Of a DNA stretch of 5,814 nt, positions 1 through 5,351 are shown one piece after another. How positions within the stretch are numbered: the stretch's first letter is position 1; the number at the start of each line of letters is the position of its first letter. The notes under the pieces are model-generated. The model saw only the letters and a program-made list of their open reading frames with translations, was not told the origin of the DNA and did not search any database. A program made the position numbers and the translations under genes. Location: NCBI GenBank assembly GCA_017503305.1, contig JAFVTJ010000066.1, forward strand, positions 1-5,814, written 5' to 3'. This DNA is from Clostridia bacterium. Lineage in GTDB: Bacteria; Bacillota_A; Clostridia; Oscillospirales; Acutalibacteraceae.

Positions 1-572
1 CCATAATTAAGGGTTGCCTTTTCACAAACAACTACCTTGGCAAATTCCTCGTTACAAAGGGCGTAGCGTGTTAATTTTGCCAATTCTAAGGCTGTTGTAT
101 AGTGATTTTCATCATCAAGCCCCGACGGTGTTGCAAAACGGGTGTTTTCAAGCCCTAGGTCCTCTGCCTTTTGGTTCATCTTTTGAACAAAGCCATCTAC
201 ACTGCCGCCTAAAACAAAGGCTATAACGTTTGCCGCATCATTACCCGATGCCAACATTAAGCCATAAAGCAAATCGTGAAGCGTTACTTTGTCCCCTGCA
301 AGCAGCCCCATTGAAGAGCCCTCTACCCGCAGCATTTCCTTAGTAACGGTAATCTCGCGCTCAAAGTTGCCGTATTCGCAAAGCAAAAGCCCTGTCATAA
401 TTTTTGTGGTGCTTGCCATTGAAAGCTTTTGGTTTTCGTTTTTAGAGAAAATCACTTCTCCGGTATCGCCGCAAAGCACTACCGCCGCTTTGGCCGAAAC
501 CGCTAAAGCATTTGCCTTAATGGGAAAACAAAAACACAACAGCACCAAAACAAGCGCAAGAAACCTTTTCAA
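1..572 (-). CDS. D-alanyl-D-alanine carboxypeptidase (PBP5-like, peptidase S11), 3' part outside window
   Basis: Low-molecular-weight penicillin-binding protein that trims the terminal D-Ala from peptidoglycan stem peptides outside the membrane. The first 190 residues are visible. Residues 1-22 form a signal peptide (basic KR, a Leu/Val/Cys/Phe core, then A-N-A as a likely signal peptidase I site). The catalytic SxxK motif is S54-T-T-K57 and the second motif SGN is at residues 109-111. The KTG motif and the C-terminal domain would lie left of the window. No ATG is available: I chose the TTG at 570-572 because GAGGTG (579-584) sits 6 nt upstream; an in-frame TTG at 576-578 and GTG at 579-581 are too close to that site. 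It is the last visible gene of the site-2 protease-scpA-scpB-gerW operon, 40 nt after gerW. In Bacillus subtilis a sporulation carboxypeptidase (dacB) also lies just downstream of scpAB, so a role in the spore cortex is plausible but inferred; dacF is the other likely name. Confidence 0.9.
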   Translation of the reverse strand, partial: MKRFLALVLVLLCFCFPIKANALAVSAKAAVVLCGDTGEVIFSKNENQKLSMASTTKIMTGLLLCEYGNFEREITVTKEMLRVEGSSMGLLAGDKVTLHDLLYGLMLASGNDAANVIAFVLGGSVDGFVQKMNQKAEDLGLENTRFATPSGLDDENHYTTALELAKLTRYALCNEEFAKVVVCEKATLNY

Positions 573-576
573 AATC

Positions 577-607
577 AACACCTCGTCTAATTTTATGACA
601 AGGTGTT
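577..607 (-). promoter_or_regulatory. Inverted repeat covering the carboxypeptidase ribosome binding site
   Basis: AACACCT (601-607 as read on the minus strand) and AGGTGTT (577-583) are perfect 7-bp complementary arms around a 17-nt A/T-rich loop. The second arm contains most of the GAGGTG ribosome binding site of the carboxypeptidase. The first arm begins 5 nt after the gerW stop codon. In mRNA this could mask the site until a ribosome finishing gerW opens the first arm. The stem is short and its role is inferred. Confidence 0.4.
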
Positions 608-612
608 AAAAT

Positions 613-993
613 TTATTCGGTTATAGCCTCTTTATCCTTTTTGAAAAGGTCTTTGGCCTTATCTATAATCTCGGGCGCCATTGTAACGGCTTTTTCAAGT
701 GTGGTAAGTTCATTATAAACAGGAAGCATTTTAACATTGTCACCATTTATAACAATAAAAGCAATCGGAGAAATGGTAACGCCGGCTCCCCCGCCGCCGC
801 CGAAAAGCTGTGATTGGTTTTTGGTGGGAAAATCGCTACCGCCTGTTGCTAAGCCGTAAGCCACCTTAGAAACCGGAATTAAGGTGATATCGCCAACAAC
901 AACGGGCTCGCCTGTTATAACGTCGGCCTTTATCATACCCTTTAATTTTTCCATTGTGGTATCCATAATATTTTTTATGCTATTTTCACTCAT
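613..993 (-). CDS. gerW: GerW family sporulation protein (YtfJ)
   Basis: A 126-residue protein of the GerW/YtfJ family, known in Bacillus as a spore protein needed for a normal germination response; its biochemical activity is not well defined. Visible family features: an N-terminal helical stretch (residues 1-20), the segment T-G-E-P-V-V-V-G-D followed by a beta-rich core with I-P-V-S-K-V (about residues 39-44), a glycine run GGGGG at residues 65-69 followed by A-G-V-T-I-S-P-I-A-F, and a charged helical tail. There is no signal peptide or membrane segment. The ATG at 991-993 is chosen because GGGAG lies 7 nt upstream; a longer in-frame start 16 codons earlier has no such site and would add a Lys-rich non-family extension. 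It follows scpB by 58 nt and precedes the carboxypeptidase by 40 nt. It marks the host as a likely endospore former, although homologues also occur in some non-sporulating Clostridia. Confidence 0.93.
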   Translation of the reverse strand: MSENSIKNIMDTTMEKLKGMIKADVITGEPVVVGDITLIPVSKVAYGLATGGSDFPTKNQSQLFGGGGGAGVTISPIAFIVINGDNVKMLPVYNELTTLEKAVTMAPEIIDKAKDLFKKDKEAITE

Positions 994-1011
994 TGTAAAT
1001 CTCCCTTTACA
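994..1011 (-). promoter_or_regulatory. Ribosome binding site of gerW framed by a 6-bp inverted repeat
   Basis: On the mRNA strand TGTAAA, GGGAGA, TTTACA follow one another directly before the gerW ATG. The two 6-nt arms are perfectly complementary and leave the GGGAG binding site in a 6-nt loop. The stem is mostly A-U and would be weak, so it may only display the site, or be chance. The GGGAG-to-ATG distance of 7 nt fixes the gerW start. Confidence 0.45.
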
Positions 1012-1051
1012 CTGAATTTTTTCTTTAATATTTTTAATCAAAATAAATTAA

Positions 1052-1615
1052 CTATTCGTCAATTGTAAGCTGTTCGCCCAAATCTGTAGCCAAAGCGCCG
1101 CTATTATCCTTCGGCAAAGGCGGAAGCTCGCTTAAATCGCCTAAAGAGAAGCATCTCAAAAAGTTTTTGGTTGTGCCGTAAAGCAAGGGCTTGCCCGGAA
1201 GCTCAAGACGGCCACGCTCTTCTATAAGGCCTTTTTCAATAAGTGTTGTAATAACGGTTGAGCAGTCAACACCACGCACCTGCTCTATAAAAGCTTTGGT
1301 TATTGGTTGATTGTAAGCAATAACCGCCAGAACCTCCAAAGCGGCCGACGAAAGCGGTGTTTTACGCTTTATATCAAAAATTTTCTTAATATGCTCAGCA
1401 TATTCGGTTTTAGTGGCAAGTTGATATGTATTATCCATTCTAACAAGCTTTAAGCCACTGTCGTTTTCTTCCATCTTTTGTGACAATGCCTCCATAACCG
1501 AAACGGTCTTTTCGGGGGTTATTTCAAACACCTGCGAAAATCGGTCAATTGATATCGGCTCGCCACTTGCAAAAAGCACTGCTTCAAAGGCTTTTATAAG
1601 TTCTTTAGTTGTCAT
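1052..1615 (-). CDS. scpB: Segregation and condensation protein B (ScpB)
   Basis: A 187-residue kleisin-associated (kite) subunit of the bacterial SMC-ScpAB condensin. ScpB dimerises and binds the middle of ScpA, helping SMC load on and compact the chromosome so that newly replicated origins separate. Two tandem winged-helix domains are visible: an N-terminal one over about residues 1-80 (E-A-V-L-F-A-S-G-E-P-I near residues 11-21) and a second over about 88-165 with the family signature A-L-E-V-L-A-V-I-A-Y-N-Q-P-I-T (residues 92-106), then R-G-V-D (114-117), G-L-I-E-E-R-G-R-L-E-L-P-G-K-P and L-Y-G-T-T. Length is normal. The start lies inside the last codons of scpA (11-nt overlap) with an AAGGGG site about 10 nt upstream, so the two are probably translationally coupled, as fits subunits of one complex. 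Confidence 0.96.
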   Translation of the reverse strand: MTTKELIKAFEAVLFASGEPISIDRFSQVFEITPEKTVSVMEALSQKMEENDSGLKLVRMDNTYQLATKTEYAEHIKKIFDIKRKTPLSSAALEVLAVIAYNQPITKAFIEQVRGVDCSTVITTLIEKGLIEERGRLELPGKPLLYGTTKNFLRCFSLGDLSELPPLPKDNSGALATDLGEQLTIDE

Positions 1616-2330
1616 TTCTTTTATGCCCCTTAATCAAGGTGATTTCTTGTTTTTCGCCATCGCCCGAAACCTGTACACGGTTAGCCTTGCAAAGCTCTAA
1701 AACGGCTAAGAAGGTTGCAACCAGCTCCGAACGGGAATGCGCGGTTTTATATAACTCTGAAAGTCGACTTCTGCCGCCTTTCCACAAATTGCGTATTACA
1801 AAAACAATTTTGGTAGAAACCGAAACAATTTTCTTTGCCACAATTTTTGTAAAAGGTGCTGTAGATGGTGGCAAGCGTCTTTGTCCCCTGCCCACAGCCG
1901 AAATATAGCTTTCAAACAAAACGTTTTTAGGATGAACCAGAACATAGGTTTTATCAACCTCAACCTCGCTAGGCTCGCGCACGAACATATTAAAGCCATC
2001 CTGCATGGTGGAAAACTTTTTAGCCATTTGCTGACAAACCATATATTCAAGCAATTCGCCCGTAAGCTCTTCCTTAAGCTTTACAACCTCATCGTGCTTG
2101 GGTAACAGGCTTACCGTTTTAATATACAAAAGGCGGGATGCCATCTGCAAAAACTCGCTTTGGTGCTCAAGCTCGTCCTCTTCAATTGTTTCAATTTGCT
2201 TTAAATATTGCTCAGTAAGCTCCAAGAGCGGAATATCATAGATATTATACTTGTTACGGGCTATAAGCTGCAGCAATAAATCAAGCGGGCCTTCAAACCC
2301 TTCTAATTTATAACATAAAATGTTTTCCAT
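1605..2330 (-). CDS. scpA: Segregation and condensation protein A (ScpA)
   Basis: A 241-residue kleisin subunit of the SMC-ScpAB condensin. It bridges the head of one SMC protomer and the neck of the other and carries the ScpB dimer, closing the DNA-embracing ring. The N-terminal signature F-E-G-P-L-D-L-L-L (residues 12-20) is the classic ScpA SMC-neck-binding segment, followed by N-I-Y-D-I-P-L and the helical region ending in A-S-R-L-L-Y-I-K-S/T type sequence (about residues 64-72). The C-terminal part (about 175-230) resembles the winged helix that contacts the SMC head, with F-L-A-V-L-E-L as its best conserved piece. The ATG at 2328-2330 has GAGG 6 nt upstream, inside the end of the protease gene, which stops 3 nt before it. 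It overlaps scpB by 11 nt. The smc gene is not in the window. Confidence 0.96.
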   Translation of the reverse strand: MENILCYKLEGFEGPLDLLLQLIARNKYNIYDIPLLELTEQYLKQIETIEEDELEHQSEFLQMASRLLYIKTVSLLPKHDEVVKLKEELTGELLEYMVCQQMAKKFSTMQDGFNMFVREPSEVEVDKTYVLVHPKNVLFESYISAVGRGQRRLPPSTAPFTKIVAKKIVSVSTKIVFVIRNLWKGGRSRLSELYKTAHSRSELVATFLAVLELCKANRVQVSGDGEKQEITLIKGHKRNDN

Positions 2331-2333
2331 TAC

Positions 2334-3005
2334 TTACCTCAAAAACTTAAACGGAAGCGAAGCCAAATCACTAATTCCGCGCATTAGCGCATCCGAAGCA
2401 TTTGAAATCGGTCCGCTTAAACTACCTGAAAATACTAAGATAATAAGAATAAAATAGATATATCTTTCATACTGCATAAGTTTATAGTAAATGCGGTTGG
2501 GTAAAAATTGCGCCAAAATACGCGAGCCGTCAAGCGGAGGAACAGGAATCAAATTAAATACGGCAAGGCGCACGTTTATTTGTGCAATAAAATAAAAGAA
2601 TAAGAATACATAATAAAAGGCTAACGTACGGGTTGTTACCAAAACCAAATTGGCCAAAACCATACAAACAAACGCCGCAACAACATTAGATAACGGACCT
2701 GCTACTGCTACAAAAGCCATATCCCTTTTGGGATTTCTAAAATTATGAGGATTAACCGGCACAGGACGTGCACCACCAAATCCGACCAACAAGATACCCA
2801 AAGCACCCATATAATCAATATGTGCAAAGGGATTCAAAGTCAATCTGCCTTGATAGCGCGCAGTGGGGTCGCCTAATCTGTCGGCAATAAAGCCGTGAGC
2901 AAATTCGTGTATCGGCGAGGTTAAAAAAATAACCGCCAAAGCTGACAAAATATATATTATCGCAGTTGCTAAATTTAACTCCCTCGACAATAACAATATC
3001 AACAA
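2334..3005 (-). CDS. Site-2 protease family intramembrane zinc metalloprotease (M50)
   Basis: A polytopic membrane protein of the S2P/M50 family, which cleaves peptide bonds within the membrane. With the start chosen here it has 223 residues. The zinc motif H-E-F-A-H is at residues 33-37 (H33, E34, H37), at the end of the first hydrophobic segment; the third zinc ligand is the Asp of N-L-I-P-V-P-P-L-D-G (D159). Conserved family pieces D-R-L-G-D-P-T-A-R and G-R-L-T-L-N-P follow the active site. About five hydrophobic segments are visible and there is no PDZ or CBS domain, so it belongs to the short soluble-domain-free subgroup rather than RseP or SpoIVFB. Substrate unknown. Start: the TTG at 3003-3005 has GGAGTGG 6-7 nt upstream; an in-frame TTG at 3018-3020 would lack a binding site and fall only about 5 nt from the predicted transcript start. 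It is first in the operon, 3 nt before scpA, a pairing common in Clostridia. Confidence 0.9.
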   Translation of the reverse strand: MLILLLSRELNLATAIIYILSALAVIFLTSPIHEFAHGFIADRLGDPTARYQGRLTLNPFAHIDYMGALGILLVGFGGARPVPVNPHNFRNPKRDMAFVAVAGPLSNVVAAFVCMVLANLVLVTTRTLAFYYVFLFFYFIAQINVRLAVFNLIPVPPLDGSRILAQFLPNRIYYKLMQYERYIYFILIILVFSGSLSGPISNASDALMRGISDLASLPFKFLR

Positions 3006-3011
3006 GATATA

Positions 3012-3018
3012 CCACTCC
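3012..3018 (-). promoter_or_regulatory. Ribosome binding site that decides the protease start
   Basis: GGAGTGG on the minus strand lies 6 nt before the TTG at 3003-3005 (9 nt if counted from the GGAG core). It overlaps the alternative TTG at 3018-3020, which therefore cannot use it. This favours the shorter protein by five residues. Confidence 0.55.
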
Positions 3019-3031
3019 AATCTAGTAAATT

Positions 3032-3060
3032 ATTATACTATAATATATAATAAAATACAA
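3032..3060 (-). promoter_or_regulatory. Sigma-A type promoter of the protease-scpAB-gerW operon
   Basis: On the minus strand TTGTAT (3055-3060) and a perfect TATAAT (3032-3037) are separated by exactly 17 nt. Transcription would start near 3025, giving a leader of about 20 nt before the TTG at 3005. The -35 matches the consensus only in TTG. The region is very A/T-rich, so other TATA-like words occur nearby, but this is the only pair I see with ideal spacing. Confidence 0.6.
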
Positions 3061-3066
3061 GAACTA

Positions 3067-3103
3067 AAATTTTAACGAATTTTTAAATTATTTCGCAAAA
3101 TTT
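3067..3103. repeat. Imperfect inverted repeat between divergent promoters, possible operator
   Basis: AAATTTT (3067-3073) with CGAA (3076-3079) faces TTCG (3092-3095) with AAAATTT (3097-3103). Eleven positions pair on each side, with a 2-nt versus 1-nt interruption and a 12-nt A/T-rich centre. It lies just upstream of the -35 of the minus-strand operon and immediately before the expected -35 region of the phosphofructokinase gene. It could be a regulator site shared by both directions. In DNA this rich in A and T, chance is a serious alternative. Confidence 0.3.
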
Positions 3104-3124
3104 GTAGATTTTTAAAAGAAAAAA

Positions 3125-3133
3125 TGGTATTAT
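3125..3133 (+). promoter_or_regulatory. Extended -10 promoter of the phosphofructokinase gene
   Basis: TGG followed by TATTAT gives an extended -10 element (TGn plus five of six matches to TATAAT). No good -35 is found at 16-18 nt; TTGTAG at 3102-3107 is 20 nt away. An overlapping TATACT at 3131-3136 is a second choice. Transcription would start near 3140, leaving a leader of about 25 nt with room for the ribosome binding site but not for a riboswitch. Confidence 0.5.
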
Positions 3134-3151
3134 ACTGTAAATGTCATTTTC

Positions 3152-3157
3152 GGGAGG
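3152..3157 (+). promoter_or_regulatory. Ribosome binding site of pfp
   Basis: GGGAGG lies 7 nt before the ATG at 3165-3167. It sits inside the eight codons that an earlier in-frame ATG at 3141 would add, and so rules that ATG out as the main start. Confidence 0.85.
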
Positions 3158-3164
3158 ATGTTTA

Positions 3165-4370
3165 ATGAATATTGCTGTTGCACAATCCGGCGGACCTACC
3201 GTTGCTATTAACGCTTCGCTTATGGGCGTTTTTGAAGAAGCAACAAAAAATCCGCAAATCGATAAAATCTACGGCTCACTTAACGGTATTGAGGGTATTA
3301 TCGGCGACAATCTGGTTGAACTTAACTCACTTATAAAATCGGCTGAAGATGTCGAGCTTATTAAAACCACACCGTCAACCGTTTTGGGCTCTTGCCGTTA
3401 TAAGATGCCCTCGCCCGAAAAGGACAGCACGGTTTATGAAAAAATTATTGAAACCTTCAAAAAATACGATATTGGTGCGTTTTTCTACATAGGCGGTAAC
3501 GATTCTATGGACACTACCGACAAGCTTTCAAAATACACCGCATCTAAGAATATTGATATTAAAATAATCGGTATTCCTAAAACTATTGATAACGATTTAT
3601 GCTACACCGACCACACCCCCGGTTTTGGTTCGGCAGCAAAATACCTTGCCACAACCATGCAAGAAATCACTCGCGACAGCGAGGTTTACGACCTTAAATC
3701 AGTCCTTATTGTTGAGGTTATGGGTCGTCATGCAGGCTGGCTTACCGCTTCAACCTGTGTTTTACATGCGAACGGTGAAACAGCGCCACATTTAATCTAT
3801 TTACCCGAGGGCGAATTTACCGCCGAAAAATTCATTAACGACGTTAAGGAGAAATTGGAAAAACACAACTCGGTTATTGTTGCCGTTTCGGAAGGTATCA
3901 CTTTAGACGATGCCGACTTCCGCTCAGGCAAGGTTGACAACTTTGGCCACGCGTACCTTTCGGGTATAGGCAAAGGCCTTGAAAATCTTGTTACCGAAAA
4001 AATCGGTTGTAAGGTACGTTCAGTGGAACTTAACGTTATGCAGCGTTGCTCCTCACATTTGGCTTCTAAGACCGATATCGATGAAGCCACCCTCATTGGT
4101 GGCGAAGGCGTAAAAGCAGCTTTGGCGGGCGAAACCGGCAAGGTGATGATCTTTGAGCGCGTAAGCGACAACCCCTACACTGTAGAAATCGGTATGGTTG
4201 ATGCAAAGCTTGTTGCCAATACCGAAAAGGTATTCCCGAAAGAATGGATATGTGATAACAGCACCAACATTTCGAGTGAAGCCCACGCTTACTTCCTACC
4301 CCTTATAAACGGTGAGGTTAAAATAAAAACCCAAAACGGCTTGCCCGTGCATTTTAAAATCAATAAATAA
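3165..4370 (+). CDS. pfp: 6-phosphofructokinase, predicted pyrophosphate-dependent
   Basis: A cytoplasmic glycolytic enzyme of the PFK-A superfamily, 401 residues. It is predicted to catalyse the reversible reaction fructose 6-phosphate + PPi = fructose 1,6-bisphosphate + Pi. The N-terminal phosphate-binding segment is A-Q-S-G-G-P-T (residues 6-12). The donor loop reads G-G-N-D-S (110-114): Asp113 is at the place of Gly104 in the E. coli ATP enzyme. The catalytic motif is P-K-T-I-D-N-D (138-144): Lys139 replaces E. coli Gly124, and Asp142 is the catalytic base. The Asp/Lys pair is the recognised PPi signature. M-G-R (186-188) and Q-R (293-294) are sugar-phosphate contacts. Its length, longer than the ~320-residue ATP enzyme, fits the compact PPi-PFK clade. 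The start is fixed by GGGAGG 7 nt upstream. It stands alone between a divergent operon and a convergent one, with its own promoter and terminator. No effector prediction is possible from sequence alone; PPi enzymes are usually not allosteric. Confidence 0.93.
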   Translation: MNIAVAQSGGPTVAINASLMGVFEEATKNPQIDKIYGSLNGIEGIIGDNLVELNSLIKSAEDVELIKTTPSTVLGSCRYKMPSPEKDSTVYEKIIETFKKYDIGAFFYIGGNDSMDTTDKLSKYTASKNIDIKIIGIPKTIDNDLCYTDHTPGFGSAAKYLATTMQEITRDSEVYDLKSVLIVEVMGRHAGWLTASTCVLHANGETAPHLIYLPEGEFTAEKFINDVKEKLEKHNSVIVAVSEGITLDDADFRSGKVDNFGHAYLSGIGKGLENLVTEKIGCKVRSVELNVMQRCSSHLASKTDIDEATLIGGEGVKAALAGETGKVMIFERVSDNPYTVEIGMVDAKLVANTEKVFPKEWICDNSTNISSEAHAYFLPLINGEVKIKTQNGLPVHFKINK

Positions 4371-4374
4371 CAAA

Positions 4375-4404
4375 AAATCCCGTTGGAAAATTCCAACGGG
4401 ATTT
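4375..4404. terminator. Bidirectional intrinsic terminator between pfp and tsf
   Basis: A perfect 14-bp hairpin: the arm at 4375-4388 (AAATCCCGTTGGAA) pairs with 4391-4404 around a formal 2-nt AA gap; the top A-T pairs probably open to give a normal loop. It begins 4 nt after the pfp stop and ends 13 nt from the tsf stop. Read on the minus strand it is followed by TTTTTT-G-TTATTT, a strong U tract, so it should stop rpsB-tsf transcripts well. On the plus strand the tail ATTTAAATTT is a weaker but usable one for pfp. Confidence 0.92.
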
Positions 4405-4417
4405 AAATTTGCTTCAA

Positions 4418-5329
4418 TTATTTTGCCATTGCAGCAACTTCAGCAGCGAAATCGTCTACGCGCTTTTCAATGCCTTCGCCCTTTTCAAAACGAACGAATT
4501 TAGTAAGCTTAATTTCTGCGCCAAGTTCCTTAGCAACGTTTTCAATGTACTTACCAACGGTAAGGTCGCCATCCATAACGAATTGTTGTTCAACAAGGCA
4601 GTTTTCTTTGTAGAATTTACCAATCTTACCTTCAACAATTTTGCCGAGAACAGCGTCAGGCTTGTTAGCCATTTTGGGATCTTCCTTCATTTGAGCAATG
4701 AGGATAGCCTTTTCCTTTTCGATAACTTCGTCAGATACAGAAGCTACGTCTAAGAAGCTGGGGTTCATAGCAGCGATTTGCATTGCAATGTTCTTACCAG
4801 CGGTAACAAGAGCTTCGTTATCACCGGCAACGGTGGTATCGAAGTTTACAAGAACACCGATTTTGCCGCCTGCGTGAACGTAAGATACAACCTTACCTTC
4901 GAAGCGTTCAAAACGACGAACCTTAATGTTTTCACGAATAGCAAGGAATAATTCCTGTACCTTTTCTTCAACGGTAGAACCGTCCTTAGAGCAAGCTAAA
5001 AGAGCATCAAGATCAGCGGGGTTTTGTTCAGCAGCGATTTGTGCAATTTCAGCTGCGAGTGCCTTAAAGCCTTCGCCGTTAGCAACGAAGTCAGTTTCGC
5101 TGTTAACTTCAACAACTGCGCCTACACCATCGGTGGTGTAAACTGCAACAGTACCTTCAGCAGCGATACGGCTTGCCTTCTTAGCTTGAGAAGCAAGACC
5201 CTTTTCACGTAAAAAGTCTACAGCTGCTTCCATGTTGCCATCGCATTCAACGAGAGCCTTTTTGCAGTCCATCATACCGCAACCGGTTTTTTCTCTTAAA
5301 GCCTGTACGTCTTTAGCAGTAAAAGCCAT
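4418..5329 (-). CDS. tsf: Translation elongation factor Ts (EF-Ts)
   Basis: A cytoplasmic guanine nucleotide exchange factor that releases GDP from EF-Tu so that it can reload GTP. It has 303 residues, close to the family's usual size. The N-terminal UBA-like domain (about 1-50) contains L-R-E-K-T-G-C-G-M-M-D-C-K-K-A-L (residues 11-26), the family signature. T-D-F (79-81) within N-S-E-T-D-F-V-A is the motif that inserts into EF-Tu and displaces its Mg2+/GDP site. The core continues with H-A-G-G-K-I-G-V-L-V (first core subdomain) and a second subdomain up to the C-terminal helix. The ATG at 5327-5329 follows GGAGG by 8 nt; an in-frame ATG five codons upstream overlaps that site and is rejected. 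It lies 22 nt after rpsB and is presumably on the same mRNA. Downstream comes the terminator, not pyrH. Confidence 0.98.
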   Translation of the reverse strand: MAFTAKDVQALREKTGCGMMDCKKALVECDGNMEAAVDFLREKGLASQAKKASRIAAEGTVAVYTTDGVGAVVEVNSETDFVANGEGFKALAAEIAQIAAEQNPADLDALLACSKDGSTVEEKVQELFLAIRENIKVRRFERFEGKVVSYVHAGGKIGVLVNFDTTVAGDNEALVTAGKNIAMQIAAMNPSFLDVASVSDEVIEKEKAILIAQMKEDPKMANKPDAVLGKIVEGKIGKFYKENCLVEQQFVMDGDLTVGKYIENVAKELGAEIKLTKFVRFEKGEGIEKRVDDFAAEVAAMAK

Positions 5330-5337
5330 TTTAGTTT

Positions 5338-5342
5338 CCTCC
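5338..5342 (-). promoter_or_regulatory. Ribosome binding site of tsf
   Basis: GGAGG on the minus strand, 8 nt before the tsf ATG at 5327-5329, within the 22-nt rpsB-tsf gap. It shows that translation begins with M-A-F-T rather than at the in-frame ATG at 5342-5344. Confidence 0.85.
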
Positions 5343-5351
5343 AAATATAAA

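Noticed and set aside
14..226. Plus-strand open frame opposite the carboxypeptidase
   Set aside because: No ribosome binding site and no family-like features; the minus strand here encodes clear SxxK and SGN motifs.
577..607. Intrinsic terminator between gerW and the carboxypeptidase gene
   Set aside because: The stem is only 7 bp with a 17-nt loop and is followed by GATTTTG rather than a U tract, and it overlaps the next gene's ribosome binding site.
289..609. Plus-strand frame of 106 codons over the start of the carboxypeptidase gene
   Set aside because: Ser-rich shadow of the minus-strand coding sequence, with no ribosome binding site or recognisable domain.
994..1041. N-terminal extension of gerW by 16 codons
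   Set aside because: The upstream ATG lacks a binding site, while GGGAG is correctly spaced before the internal ATG; the extension is Lys-rich and unlike the family.
1609..1908. Plus-strand frame of 99 codons opposite scpA
   Set aside because: Antisense shadow of the conserved scpA gene without initiation signals.
3141..3164. Earlier ATG giving phosphofructokinase eight extra residues
   Set aside because: The GGGAGG site lies within this extension and points to the ATG at 3165.
3021..3164. Riboswitch or small RNA in the divergent intergenic region
   Set aside because: Predicted leaders are only about 20-25 nt on each side, and no structured element beyond the imperfect inverted repeat is visible.
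3797..4171. Minus-strand frame of 124 codons inside pfp
   Set aside because: Ser/Pro-rich antisense shadow of a conserved enzyme gene; no binding site.
4409..4753. Plus-strand frame of 114 codons opposite the end of tsf
   Set aside because: Phe/Asn-rich translation of the antisense of EF-Ts; begins right after the terminator with no binding site.
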